From contig NZ_QWJJ01000005.1 of the NCBI RefSeq assembly GCF_003575965.1, forward strand, positions 124,001-188,000: a stretch of DNA of 64,000 nucleotides, written 5' to 3'. Origin of the DNA: Pseudooceanicola sediminis (GTDB lineage Bacteria; Pseudomonadota; Alphaproteobacteria; Rhodobacterales; Rhodobacteraceae). The position numbers and the translations under genes are program-made. Numbering within the stretch: position 1 is the stretch's first letter; the number at the start of each line of letters is the position of its first letter. A model generated the notes under the pieces. It ran no database searches. It saw nothing but the letters and a program-made list of their open reading frames with translations, and was not told where the DNA came from. Below, in pieces: positions 1-8,299 of this stretch.

Positions 1-63
1 CTTCTCGCCGTGGATGTCCTGACCAACTACCGCATCAAATTGACCAAGAGGGAGGTGGCGTGA
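1..63 (+). CDS. ABC transporter permease, C-terminal end (partial)
   Basis: An open frame enters from the left edge and ends with TGA at 61-63, giving a basic 20-residue tail (ends TKREVA). The next gene is a BPD_transp_2 permease whose ATG overlaps this stop (TGATG), the usual layout of the two paired permeases of BMP-type nucleoside importers. The assignment as the first permease therefore rests on context, since too little protein is visible to identify a domain. Confidence 0.6.
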   Translation, partial: LLAVDVLTNYRIKLTKREVA

Positions 64-983
64 TGGATCTGAGCGCAATCAATCCGATCCTGCTGCTGGC
101 CTCGCTGATGGTGGCGGCCACGGCCGTCATGATCGCGGCACTGGGAGAGCTGATCGTGGAACGCGCCGGGGTGCTGAACCTCGGGGTTGAGGGGATGATG
201 ATCACCGGCGCCATCGTCGGTTTTGCCGCCGCCGTTCACAGCGGATCGCCCACCGTCGGCTTTATCGCCGCGGCGGCGGGGGGCGCGGGCCTGTCGCTGC
301 TGTTTGCCCTGCTGACGCAGGTGGCGCTGGCCAACCAGGTGGCAAGCGGGCTGGCGCTGACGCTGTTCGGGCTGGGGCTGTCGTCACTGATCGGGCAGAG
401 CTATGTCGGGATCAAGCCGCCCTCGACACCCAAGCTGGACATCCCGCTGCTGAGCGACATTCCCGTTCTGGGGCCGATCGTGTTCCGCCATGACCTGATG
501 GTCTATATCGGGATCGCCCTGGTGGCCGTGGTCTGGGCGTTCCTGAAATTCACCCGCGCCGGGCTGGTCCTGCGCGCCGTGGGCGAGAACCACGATGCCG
601 CCCATGCCCTCGGCTACAAGGTGGTGCGCATCCGGGTCATGGCGATCCTGTTCGGCGGCGCCTGCGCGGGTCTTGGCGGCGCCTATATCAGCCTGATCCG
701 CGTGCCGCAGTGGACGGAGGGCATGACCGCCGGCGTCGGCTGGATTGCCCTCGCGCTCGTTGTTTTCGCCAGCTGGAAGCCTTGGCGCGTCCTGCTGGGT
801 GCCTATCTTTTCGGCGGAGTCACTGTCTTGCAGCTTAATTTGCAGGCGGCAGGTATTGCGATTCCCGTCGAATACCTTTCCATGTCTCCATACCTGATCA
901 CCATCCTCGTGCTGGTCATCATGTCCGCTGACCGCAGCGCCGCCCCGGCGTCGCTGGGTCGGATTTTCCACGCTTCGCAGTGA
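63..983 (+). CDS. ABC transporter permease, BMP/nucleoside-type importer
   Basis: Predicted 306-residue inner-membrane permease of the BPD_transp_2 family (YufQ/NupQ-like second permease). It is hydrophobic throughout, with about eight to ten membrane segments. Near residues 28-45 it carries the family signature GELIVERAGVLNLGVEG, and around residues 175-190 the cytoplasmic loop RAVGENHDAAHALGY that would contact the ATPase. The ATG at 63 overlaps the upstream TGA; a GTG three bases earlier is possible but less likely. GAGGGAGG upstream is a good ribosome site. The substrate-binding protein follows, so the two form one importer. The substrate is probably a nucleoside, purine or related compound by family, but cannot be fixed from sequence. 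Confidence 0.9.
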   Translation: MDLSAINPILLLASLMVAATAVMIAALGELIVERAGVLNLGVEGMMITGAIVGFAAAVHSGSPTVGFIAAAAGGAGLSLLFALLTQVALANQVASGLALTLFGLGLSSLIGQSYVGIKPPSTPKLDIPLLSDIPVLGPIVFRHDLMVYIGIALVAVVWAFLKFTRAGLVLRAVGENHDAAHALGYKVVRIRVMAILFGGACAGLGGAYISLIRVPQWTEGMTAGVGWIALALVVFASWKPWRVLLGAYLFGGVTVLQLNLQAAGIAIPVEYLSMSPYLITILVLVIMSADRSAAPASLGRIFHASQ

Positions 984-1017
984 AGCGTCGCAAGCAAAAG
1001 ACAACAGGGAGTTGCAA

Positions 1018-2112
1018 ATGCTGATGAAGAAACGTTCGTTCCTGGCCGGTGCGGCAACGGCACTGGGCCTCATGACCGTCACCACCGGCGCCGCTTGGGC
1101 GCAGCAGGAAAAGGTCAAGGTGGGCTTTGTCTACCTGGGCCCGATCGGCGATGGCGGCTGGACCTACCAGCACAACCAGGGCCGTCTGGCGCTGGAAGAA
1201 GCCCTGGGCGACAAGGTCGAGACGGTCTACGTCGAGAACGTCCCCGAAGGCCCCGACGCCGAGCGCGTGATGACGGAAATGGCGCTGAACGGTTGCGATC
1301 TGATCATCGCCACCTCCTTCGGCTACATGGATTACACAATCAACGTCGCCAAGAAATTCCCCAAGGTGAAGTTCGAGCACGCCACCGGCTACAAGCTGGC
1401 TGACAACGTGGCCGTCTACGGCTCTCGCTTTTACGAAGGGCGCGCCATCCAGGGTACGATCGCCGGCATGGTCACCAAGTCGAACGTGATCGGCTATATC
1501 GGGTCCTATCCGATCCCCGAGGTCATCCGCGGCATCAACTCGGTCTTCATCCACGCCCGCAAGGTCAACCCCGATGTGCAGCTGAAAATCGTCTGGGCCT
1601 TTACCTGGTTCGACCCCGCGAAAGAGGCCGACGCGGCCCGCGTGCTGATCGAACAGGGTGCGGATGTGGTTATCCAGCACACCGATTCCACCGCCCCGCA
1701 GGCCGCCGCAGCCGAGGCCGGCAACGTCTATACCTTTGGCCAAGCCTCTGACATGGCTGACTTTGCCCCGATGCCGCGCGTCAGCTCGATCATCGACAAC
1801 TGGGCGCCCTACTATATCGCCCGCGCCCAGGCCGTGCTGGATGGCACCTGGGAAAGCGCCAACACCTGGGACGGGATCGCCTCCGGGATGGTCGGCATCG
1901 GCGAGGTGTCCGACGCCGTGCCCGCCGAGGTCAAGACCGCTGCGATGGACATGAAGGCGGCGATTGCCGACGGCAGCTATCACCCCTTCACCGGCCCGCT
2001 GAAAAAGCAGGACGGCTCTGACTGGCTGGCCGAGGGCGAGGTCGCCGATGATGGCGTGCTGGCCGGCATGGACTTCTACGTGGAAGGCATCGAAGGCGAA
2101 GTGCCCAACTAA
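1018..2112 (+). CDS. BMP family ABC transporter substrate-binding protein
   Basis: Predicted 364-residue periplasmic binding protein of the BMP (Bmp/PnrA, PF02608) family. It begins with a Sec signal peptide (MLMKKRS, hydrophobic core, cleavage after AWA near residue 26). There is no lipobox cysteine, so it should be a soluble periplasmic protein rather than a lipoprotein. The mature start KVKVGFVYLGPIGDGGW matches the family's conserved first strand. I chose ATG 1018 because AGGGAG lies six bases upstream; an in-frame TTG at 1012 sits inside that site. The gene closes the importer operon and is followed by a strong terminator at 2197-2231. Ligand unknown. Confidence 0.92.
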   Translation: MLMKKRSFLAGAATALGLMTVTTGAAWAQQEKVKVGFVYLGPIGDGGWTYQHNQGRLALEEALGDKVETVYVENVPEGPDAERVMTEMALNGCDLIIATSFGYMDYTINVAKKFPKVKFEHATGYKLADNVAVYGSRFYEGRAIQGTIAGMVTKSNVIGYIGSYPIPEVIRGINSVFIHARKVNPDVQLKIVWAFTWFDPAKEADAARVLIEQGADVVIQHTDSTAPQAAAAEAGNVYTFGQASDMADFAPMPRVSSIIDNWAPYYIARAQAVLDGTWESANTWDGIASGMVGIGEVSDAVPAEVKTAAMDMKAAIADGSYHPFTGPLKKQDGSDWLAEGEVADDGVLAGMDFYVEGIEGEVPN

Positions 2113-2140
2113 GACCACGCCACCAGGACGGGTCCCGCCA

Positions 2141-2168
2141 ATACGGGCCCCAAAATACGGGCCCCAAC
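2141..2168. repeat. 14-bp tandem duplication
   Basis: Two adjacent copies of ATACGGGCCCCAA plus one variable base (2141-2154 and 2155-2168) lie just after the stop codon of the binding protein and before its terminator. It is one of several short tandem duplications found after genes in this window. Confidence 0.7.
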
Positions 2169-2196
2169 AGGATTGGCTGTCATGACAAACTGAGAG

Positions 2197-2231
2197 GCCC
2201 CGTCGGAGCGATGTCTCCGGCGGGGCTTTTT
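2197..2231 (+). terminator. Rho-independent terminator of the BMP importer operon
   Basis: A 12-bp stem (GCCCCGTCGGAG at 2197-2208 with CTCCGGCGGGGC at 2215-2226, one G-U pair), a 6-nt loop and five T's. It ends the importer transcription unit just before the FAD oxidoreductase gene. Confidence 0.9.
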
Positions 2232-2262
2232 CATGCGCGGCAGCTGTGCAAGGATGCCGGTC

Positions 2263-3348
2263 ATGAGCGAAGATTATACAGACATATTGATCATTGGCGG
2301 CGGCGTGGCGGGGATCACCGCCGCCGCCGACCTGGCGCCGCACGGCTCTGTCCGGGTGCTGGAGCGCGAACGCCAGCTGGCCTATCATGCCTCGGGTCGG
2401 TCGGCGGCGATGTTCCTGCTGGACTATGGCAACGACGTGGTGCGCGCCCTGAACGAAGCCAGCGCCGAGGCGCTGAGCCATCGCGACGGAGGGGTGCTGT
2501 CGCCGCGCCCGATGATGCTGTTGGGACGTGCGGAGGAGGCCGACGCCTTTGCCACCGAGGCCGCCGCATTCGGCGTCGAACGGATCGGGCTGGACGAGGC
2601 CGCTACCCTGTTTCCCCTGCTGGATCAGTCGGTTGTGACGGATGCGGCCGCGCGCCATGATGCCAGTGACCTGGATACCGACCTGATGATCCAGAATGCG
2701 CTGCGGCGCGCGCGCGGCGCTGGCGCCATCATCGAAACCGGCGCCGAGGTCACGGCGATCCGCCACGATGGCCTGTGGCAGGTCAACGTCGGCGCGCAGG
2801 TGTACCGGGCGGCAACGCTGGTCAATGCCGCCGGGGCCTGGGCCGACACGATTGCCGTGATGGCCGGGATCGCGCCGCTTGGCATCCAGCCCTATCGGCG
2901 CAGCATGGCCGTGCTGCCGCTGCCCGCGGGCATGGACGGCGCGGGCTGGGCCTTTGTCGATGCGGTCGGTGAACGGTGGTACGCCAAGCCGCAGGCGGGC
3001 AAGCTGCTGGTTTCGCCTTCGGAGGAACATGCGCTGGAGCCGATGGACGCCTGGGCCGACGACATGGTGCTGGCCGAAGGGCTGGCCCGGTTCGAGGAGA
3101 TGGTGAACATCGAGGTCACGCGCGTCGAACACAGCTGGGCGGGTCTGCGCAGCTTTGCCCCGGACCGTGCGCTGGTGGTGGGCCGCGATGCGGCGGTGCC
3201 GGAGTTCGTCTGGGTGGCGGCACAGGGGGGCTATGGCTTTCAGACGGCGCTGGCTGTGTCGCGGCTGGTCGCTGACCTGGTGGCGGGCAAAGCGCCGGAG
3301 CTGTCCGAAAACGTGGTTGCGGCCCTGTCCCCTGCCCGATTTGGTTAA
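2263..3348 (+). CDS. FAD-dependent oxidoreductase (DAO family)
   Basis: Predicted 361-residue flavoprotein of the DAO superfamily (glycine/D-amino-acid oxidase-like). The Rossmann FAD motif GGGVAG is at residues 12-17, an acidic residue ends the second strand (LERE, about residue 35), and HASGRSAAMF follows as in D-amino-acid dehydrogenases. The C-terminal WVAAQGGYGFQTA resembles the second FAD-contact motif of this family. A longer frame starts at 2233, but that ATG lies directly behind the terminator; ATG 2263 has AAGGA eight bases upstream. It would deaminate or demethylate an amine or amino acid. The substrate is not predictable. It is separated from the importer by a terminator, so it is not clearly co-transcribed with it. 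Confidence 0.85.
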   Translation: MSEDYTDILIIGGGVAGITAAADLAPHGSVRVLERERQLAYHASGRSAAMFLLDYGNDVVRALNEASAEALSHRDGGVLSPRPMMLLGRAEEADAFATEAAAFGVERIGLDEAATLFPLLDQSVVTDAAARHDASDLDTDLMIQNALRRARGAGAIIETGAEVTAIRHDGLWQVNVGAQVYRAATLVNAAGAWADTIAVMAGIAPLGIQPYRRSMAVLPLPAGMDGAGWAFVDAVGERWYAKPQAGKLLVSPSEEHALEPMDAWADDMVLAEGLARFEEMVNIEVTRVEHSWAGLRSFAPDRALVVGRDAAVPEFVWVAAQGGYGFQTALAVSRLVADLVAGKAPELSENVVAALSPARFG

Positions 3349-3398
3349 CGGTGCCGGGGTTCTGCCCAAACCATTGAGTTAACCGCAAAATCCCCCAT

Positions 3399-3442
3399 CG
3401 GTATCTGAGCGGTATCGGAGCGGTATCACGTCGGTATTCGTG
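3399..3442 (-). repeat. GATACCG repeat with 11-bp period (locus 1)
   Basis: Four copies of CGGTATC/T start at 3399, 3410, 3421 and 3432, exactly 11 bp apart with 4-nt variable spacers. On the minus strand the unit reads GATACCG plus 4 nt, downstream of the minus-strand FAD/GcvT gene. Eighteen bases (minus strand, AATACCGACGTGATACCG) recur exactly at 40474-40491. Related arrays are at 40463-40495 and 54906-54949. Confidence 0.8.
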
Positions 3443-3446
3443 CGGA

Positions 3447-3484
3447 CACCGCGCGCGCGTTAACGCAGCGCGCGGTGATTTTTT
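3447..3484 (+). terminator. Terminator between convergent genes
   Basis: A perfect 10-bp stem (CACCGCGCGC 3447-3456 with GCGCGCGGTG 3468-3477) closes over an 11-nt loop containing GCGTTAACGC, followed by ATTTTTT. It is oriented to stop plus-strand transcription from the FAD oxidoreductase before it meets the convergent FAD/GcvT gene. Confidence 0.8.
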
Positions 3485-3521
3485 GAGAGTGTCAAATCGG
3501 GGTTGCCCCCGCCCCCAGCCC

Positions 3522-6011
3522 CTATTCGGAAACGCGGATCTTTGCGTTGGTCGGGTCGTAGGGGCTGTCCTCGGTGATCTCGGCATCCCAGAGCTGGTCG
3601 AACATCTTGACCTTGAGTTTTGTGCCCGGCACCGCCAGGTCGGGCGTGACGTAGCCCATGCCGATGCTTTTGCCGAAGGCAACCGAGTAGCCCCCCGAGG
3701 TCAGGCGGCCAACTTTGGTCGCGCCATCGTACAGCGCTTCGCGGCCCCAGGGATCGGCGTCGTCGGGGCCGTCGATCAAAAGGGTGACGCATTTCGCGCG
3801 GATGCCCGTGGCCTCCATCGCGGCCTTGCCGTGAAACTCTTTTGTCAGATCGACGAACCGGGGCAGATCGGCCTCAAGCGGGGTGGCGTCACGGCCAAGC
3901 TCGGTGCCGAAGGCGCGATAGGATTTTTCCTGACGCAGCCAGTTTTGCGCCCGCGCCCCGACGAGTTTCAGCCCCAGCGGTTCACCCGCCTTCACCAGCA
4001 TGTCCCAGAGGTGGTTCTGCATCTCGATCGGGTGGTGCAGTTCCCACCCCAGTTCGCCCGTGTAGGCGACGCGGATGGCGCGGACGGGGACCATGCCCAG
4101 CTCGATCTCGCGCGCCGAAAGCCAGGGGAAACGCTTGTTCGAGAGCGCGGTTTCGGGATCGGCGTCGCAGATCACCGATTTCAGCAGCTCACGCGATTTC
4201 GGGCCCGCGATGGCGAAGACGCCCCATTGGGTGGTGACGTCCTGGATCTCGATATAGCCGAACTCGGGCGCTTTGTCTTCGGCGGCCTTGCGCAGGAAAT
4301 CGGCGTCATAGGCCGTCCACGCCCCGGCGGAGACCAGGTAATAGCTGTCCTCGGACAGGCGCACGATGGTGTATTCGGTGCGGGTGGTGCCGGCGGTGGT
4401 CAGCGCGTAGGTCAGGTTGATGCGGCCGACCTTCGGCAGCTTGTTGCAGGTGAACCAGTCGAGGAAGGCAGTCGCGCCGGGGCCCTTGACGACGTGCTTG
4501 GTAAAGGCGGTGGCATCGACGAGGCCGACCCCTTCGCGGATCGCCTTGGCTTCCTCGACCGCGTATTGCCACCAGCCGCCACGGCGGAAGCTGCGCGATG
4601 CGTGGTCGTCGAACCCGGCGGGCGCATAGTAGTTCGGGCGATCCCAACCGTTGACGGCGCCGAATTGCGCGCCTTTTTCCTTTTGGCGGTCATAGGCGGG
4701 CGAGGTGCGCAGGGCGCGCGCACGCTCACGCTCCTCATCCGGGTGGTGCAGGACGAAGACGTGCTCGTACGCCTCTTCGTTCTTTTGCACGGCGTATTCG
4801 GAGGTCATCCAATTGCCGTAGCGCTTGGGGTCGAGGGAGGCCATGTCGATCTCGGCCTCTCCTTGCGTCATCAGCTGGGCGAGGTAGTAGCCGGTGCCGC
4901 CCGCGGCGGTGATCCCGAAGGAGAAGCCTTCGGCCAGCCACATGTTGCGCAGGCCGGGGGCCGGGCCGATCAGCGGGTTGCCATCGGGGGTATAGCAGAT
5001 CGGGCCGTTGAAATCGTCCTTGAGGCCAACGGTTTCCGAGGTCGGCAGGCGGTGGATCATCGACATGTATTCTTCCTCGATCCGCTCCAGATCGAGGGGA
5101 AAGAGGTCGGCGCGGAAGCTGTCGGGCACACCGTAGCGGAAGCGCGCGGGGGCGTTGCGTTCATAGGGGCCGAGAATCCAGCCGCCGCGTTCCTCGCGCA
5201 CGTACCACTTGGCGTCGGCGTCGCGCAGAACGGGGTGTTCGGGGTTGGTCTTGCGGTATTCGACCAGCGCGGGGTCGGGTTCGGTCACGATGAACTGATG
5301 CTCGACCGGAATCGCGGGGGTCTTGAGGCCCAGCAGGCGCGCGGTGCGCTGTGCGTGGTTGCCGGTGGCTGTGACGACATGTTCGGCGGTGATCACGGCA
5401 GTTTCGTCCGAGGGCACGAGGTTGCCGCCCTTTTCCACCATCTTGGTCACGCCGACCTGCCATTCAGACCCGGTCCAGGTATAGCTGTCGACCTGCCATT
5501 TGCGTTCGATCAGCACACCGCGCTGGCGCGCGCCCTTGGCCATGGCCATCGTCACGTCGGCGGGGTTGATGTAGCCGTCGGTCGGGTGGAAGATCGCGCC
5601 CTTCAGATCGTCGGTGTTCAGCAGGGGCCAGCGCGATTTCATCTGCGCGGGCGTCATCCACTCATACGGCACGCCGGCGGTTTCGGCCGTCGAGGCATAG
5701 AGCATGTATTCGTCCATGCGGTCCTGCGTCTGCGCCATGCGCAGGTTGCCGACGATGGAGAAACCGGCGTTCAGGCCCGTCTCGGCCTCGAGGCTCTTGT
5801 AGAACTCGACCGAGTACTTGTGGATGTGGGTGGTCGCATAGCTCATGTTGAACAGCGGCAGCAGACCGGCGGCGTGCCAGGTCGAGCCGGAAGTCAGCTC
5901 ATCGCGTTCGAGCAGCATCACGTCGTCCCACCCGGCAGCCGCGAGGTGATAGGCGATGGAGGTGCCGACGGCGCCGCCGCCGACGACGAGAGCTTTGACG
6001 TGGGATTTCAT
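3522..6011 (-). CDS. FAD-dependent dehydrogenase with GcvT domain (dimethylglycine/sarcosine dehydrogenase-like)
   Basis: Predicted 829-residue two-part enzyme. Residues about 1-370 are a DAO-type FAD domain with GGGAVG at 11-16 and GSTWHAAGL at 42-50. In mitochondrial dimethylglycine dehydrogenase the His of that motif carries covalent FAD (family knowledge). A linking FAO_M region (about 375-430), a GCV_T folate domain (about 435-710) and GCV_T_C (about 720-820) follow. Such enzymes oxidise N-methyl groups and pass formaldehyde to tetrahydrofolate. The start at 6011 is followed by MKSHVKALVVGGG and has AGGAA nine bases upstream; the frame extends 62 codons further 5' without coding character. 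Electron transfer flavoprotein, a usual acceptor, is encoded divergently next door. Exact methylamine substrate unknown. Confidence 0.85.
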   Translation of the reverse strand: MKSHVKALVVGGGAVGTSIAYHLAAAGWDDVMLLERDELTSGSTWHAAGLLPLFNMSYATTHIHKYSVEFYKSLEAETGLNAGFSIVGNLRMAQTQDRMDEYMLYASTAETAGVPYEWMTPAQMKSRWPLLNTDDLKGAIFHPTDGYINPADVTMAMAKGARQRGVLIERKWQVDSYTWTGSEWQVGVTKMVEKGGNLVPSDETAVITAEHVVTATGNHAQRTARLLGLKTPAIPVEHQFIVTEPDPALVEYRKTNPEHPVLRDADAKWYVREERGGWILGPYERNAPARFRYGVPDSFRADLFPLDLERIEEEYMSMIHRLPTSETVGLKDDFNGPICYTPDGNPLIGPAPGLRNMWLAEGFSFGITAAGGTGYYLAQLMTQGEAEIDMASLDPKRYGNWMTSEYAVQKNEEAYEHVFVLHHPDEERERARALRTSPAYDRQKEKGAQFGAVNGWDRPNYYAPAGFDDHASRSFRRGGWWQYAVEEAKAIREGVGLVDATAFTKHVVKGPGATAFLDWFTCNKLPKVGRINLTYALTTAGTTRTEYTIVRLSEDSYYLVSAGAWTAYDADFLRKAAEDKAPEFGYIEIQDVTTQWGVFAIAGPKSRELLKSVICDADPETALSNKRFPWLSAREIELGMVPVRAIRVAYTGELGWELHHPIEMQNHLWDMLVKAGEPLGLKLVGARAQNWLRQEKSYRAFGTELGRDATPLEADLPRFVDLTKEFHGKAAMEATGIRAKCVTLLIDGPDDADPWGREALYDGATKVGRLTSGGYSVAFGKSIGMGYVTPDLAVPGTKLKVKMFDQLWDAEITEDSPYDPTNAKIRVSE

Positions 6012-6368
6012 GACGCAGGGTTCCTGATTGGGTGATCTGGCGCCAGCTTTACCATCGTGACAAATTTCCGCACCGCCCAGCCGACGCAATGCGCGCTGAA
6101 TGCGACGTGGGGCCAGAATGCCGCCGGATTGGATGCCGGGACGACCCCATGCGCGGCGCGCATCAAGAGACGGGGGTTGCGCATTGTCCTGCCGCATTGC
6201 AGAATAACTACCGCATAACGGAAATAAACGTGACGTTGCAAGGCGACGGAAAGTCTGTTTTGTCCTGTCATGGCTGGGCGCAAGATTATATCAAAGCGCC
6301 TGAGACGGATTGATCCGCGCCGAATCCGGCGCAGGTCGCAGAGTGAAAAACAAGGGGAGTGACCGCAG
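6012..6368. other. Divergent intergenic region, FAD/GcvT gene to etfB
   Basis: 357 bp with no convincing gene. For etfB the best promoter I can see is TTGTCC (6260-6265), an 18-bp gap and GATTAT (6284-6289), which is weak. AAGGGGAG just before 6369 is the etfB ribosome site. I see no clear inverted repeat. Confidence 0.5.
6260..6289 (+). promoter_or_regulatory. Possible etfB promoter
   Basis: TTGTCC (-35 like), 18-bp spacer, GATTAT (-10 like, 4 of 6 matches), about 75 bp upstream of the etfB start. This is only a weak sequence match. Confidence 0.3.
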
Positions 6369-7127
6369 ATGAAGGTACTGGTGCCTGTCAAACGCGTGAT
6401 CGACTACAACGTGAAAGTTCGCGTCAAGGCGGATGGCAGCGGGGTCGATCTTGCCAATGTGAAGATGTCGATGAACCCGTTCGACGAGATTGCCGTGGAA
6501 GAGGCGATCCGTCTGAAAGAGGCCGGCAAGGCGGAGGAAGTCATCGCCGTTTCCATCGGCGTGAAACAGGCGCAGGAAACCCTGCGGACCGCCCTGGCCA
6601 TGGGCGCCGACCGCGCCATCCTGGTCATTGCGTCGGACGATGTGCATCAGGACATCGAGCCGCTGGCCGTGGCCAAGATCCTGGCCAAGGTGATCGAGGA
6701 CGAACAGCCCGGTCTGGTCATCGCCGGCAAACAGGCGATCGACAACGACATGAACGCGACGGGCCAGATGCTGAGCGCGCTGCTGGGCTGGTCACAGGCG
6801 ACATTCGCCAACGATCTGGACGTGGAGGGCGATTTCGCCACCGTCACGCGCGAGGTCGACGGCGGGTTGCAGACCGTCAAGGTCAAGCTGCCGGCGATTG
6901 TCACCGCCGATCTGCGTCTGAACGAACCGCGCTATGCCAGCCTGCCCAACATCATGAAGGCAAAGAAGAAACCGCTGGACGAGAAGACCGCAGAAGAGCT
7001 GGGCGTCGACGTCACGCCGCGCCTCGAGGTCGTCAAGACATCCGAGCCGGAAACCCGCAGCGCGGGCATCATCGTCGGGTCTGTCGATGAACTGGTTGCC
7101 AAACTCAAAGAGAAGGGGATCGTGTAA
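6369..7127 (+). CDS. etfB: Electron transfer flavoprotein beta subunit
   Basis: Predicted 252-residue small subunit of electron transfer flavoprotein, the soluble carrier that takes electrons from acyl-CoA and N-methyl dehydrogenases to ETF:quinone oxidoreductase. The start [19 protein letters not shown] and the C-terminal signature [18 protein letters not shown] followed by KAKKK are typical. Length matches the family (about 250). The stop overlaps the etfA start by one base (TAATG), so the pair is translationally coupled and should be made in equal amounts. Confidence 0.97.
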   Translation: MKVLVPVKRVIDYNVKVRVKADGSGVDLANVKMSMNPFDEIAVEEAIRLKEAGKAEEVIAVSIGVKQAQETLRTALAMGADRAILVIASDDVHQDIEPLAVAKILAKVIEDEQPGLVIAGKQAIDNDMNATGQMLSALLGWSQATFANDLDVEGDFATVTREVDGGLQTVKVKLPAIVTADLRLNEPRYASLPNIMKAKKKPLDEKTAEELGVDVTPRLEVVKTSEPETRSAGIIVGSVDELVAKLKEKGIV

Positions 7128-8053
7128 TGGCCGTTCTTCTGCTTGCCGAAGTCAATGATGGCGTGCTGGCGCTGGACGCCACCGCCAAGGCCGTATCGGC
7201 CGCCGGAAAACTGGGCGACGTGACCGTCCTGGTCGCGGGTGAAAAGGCCGCTGACGCTGCCGCCGAGGCCGCCAAGATCGCCGGTGTCGCAAAGGTGCTG
7301 ACCGCCGAGGATGCCCTGTACGGCCACCGCCTGGCGGAACCTGTCGCGGCGCTGATCGTGTCGCTGGCCGGCGATTATTCCCACATCGTCGCCCCGGCGA
7401 CGACGGACGCCAAGAACATCCTGCCGCGCGTCGCCGCGCTGCTGGACGTGATGATCCTGACGGATGTGTCCGGGGTGGTCGACGCCGACACGTTCGAGCG
7501 CCCGATCTATGCGGGCAACGCCATCCAGACGGTGAAATCGAAGGATGCGACCAAGGTCATCACTTTCCGTACCTCGACGTTCGACGCCGCGGGTGATGGT
7601 GGGTCTGCCACGGTCGAAAGCATCGGCGCGGCCGAAAATCCCGGCCTGTCGGAATGGGTCGAGGACAAGGTTGCCGAAAGCGACCGCCCAGAGCTGACCA
7701 GCGCGGGAATCGTCGTCTCTGGGGGGCGCGGTGTCGGCTCCGAAGAGGATTTTGCGCTGATCGAGAAACTGGCGGACAAGCTGGGCGCGGCAGTTGGTGC
7801 ATCGCGCGCCGCGGTCGATTCGGGTTTTGCCCCGAACGACTGGCAGGTTGGCCAGACCGGCAAGGTCGTCGCCCCCGAGTTGTATGTCGCGGTCGGGATT
7901 TCCGGCGCGATCCAGCACCTTGCGGGGATGAAGGATTCCAAGGTGATCGTCGCGATCAACAAGGACGAAGAGGCGCCGATCTTTCAGGTTGCCGATTTCG
8001 GACTGGTCGCGGACCTGTTCACCGCCGTCCCCGAGCTGATCGAAAAGCTGTAA
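7127..8053 (+). CDS. etfA: Electron transfer flavoprotein alpha subunit
   Basis: Predicted 308-residue FAD-binding subunit of electron transfer flavoprotein. The C-terminal half has the FAD-binding sequence of the family: VVSGGRGVGSEEDF, GASRAAVDSGF, QVGQTGKVVAPELY and GISGAIQHLAGMKDS. It is the partner of EtfB in an alpha-beta dimer carrying one FAD and one AMP. It is coupled to etfB by overlap and followed by a strong terminator. Likely electron donors encoded in or near the window are the divergent FAD/GcvT dehydrogenase and acyl-CoA dehydrogenases. Confidence 0.97.
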   Translation: MAVLLLAEVNDGVLALDATAKAVSAAGKLGDVTVLVAGEKAADAAAEAAKIAGVAKVLTAEDALYGHRLAEPVAALIVSLAGDYSHIVAPATTDAKNILPRVAALLDVMILTDVSGVVDADTFERPIYAGNAIQTVKSKDATKVITFRTSTFDAAGDGGSATVESIGAAENPGLSEWVEDKVAESDRPELTSAGIVVSGGRGVGSEEDFALIEKLADKLGAAVGASRAAVDSGFAPNDWQVGQTGKVVAPELYVAVGISGAIQHLAGMKDSKVIVAINKDEEAPIFQVADFGLVADLFTAVPELIEKL

Positions 8054-8100
8054 GGGATCAGGTGGCGGGGCGCGCCCCGCCCGGTCGTATCGAAAACGGC

Positions 8101-8134
8101 CGAATATTGGAAAGGCCCGAATATTGGAAAGGCC
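8101..8134. repeat. 17-bp tandem duplication before the etfA terminator
   Basis: Two perfect adjacent copies of CGAATATTGGAAAGGCC (8101-8117, 8118-8134). The second copy runs into the left arm of the terminator hairpin. Confidence 0.85.
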
Positions 8135-8156
8135 CGCCGGGAATGGCGGGCCTTTT
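8128..8156 (+). terminator. Terminator after etfBA
   Basis: A perfect 11-bp stem (AAAGGCCCGCC 8128-8138 with GGCGGGCCTTT 8145-8155), a 6-nt loop and a short T run. The next gene, hbd, therefore probably has its own promoter or relies on read-through. Confidence 0.85.
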
Positions 8157-8299
8157 GCATGGGGAGGGCAGGCCCGCTGCGCGCTGCGCCCTGCCACCTG
8201 CGACCTGTCAGGTGGCAAATGGCGATGAACCGGGCGCAGGGCCTTGCGGCGCTGCCGCCGTCGGTCCACATTGCGCGCATCAAGCGACAGGAGTTTCAG

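Noticed and set aside
3483-6035. An 850-residue plus-strand frame opposite the FAD/GcvT gene
   Set aside because: Composition artefact (Gly/Val/Asp/Arg-rich, no motifs). The minus-strand enzyme is complete with all motifs.
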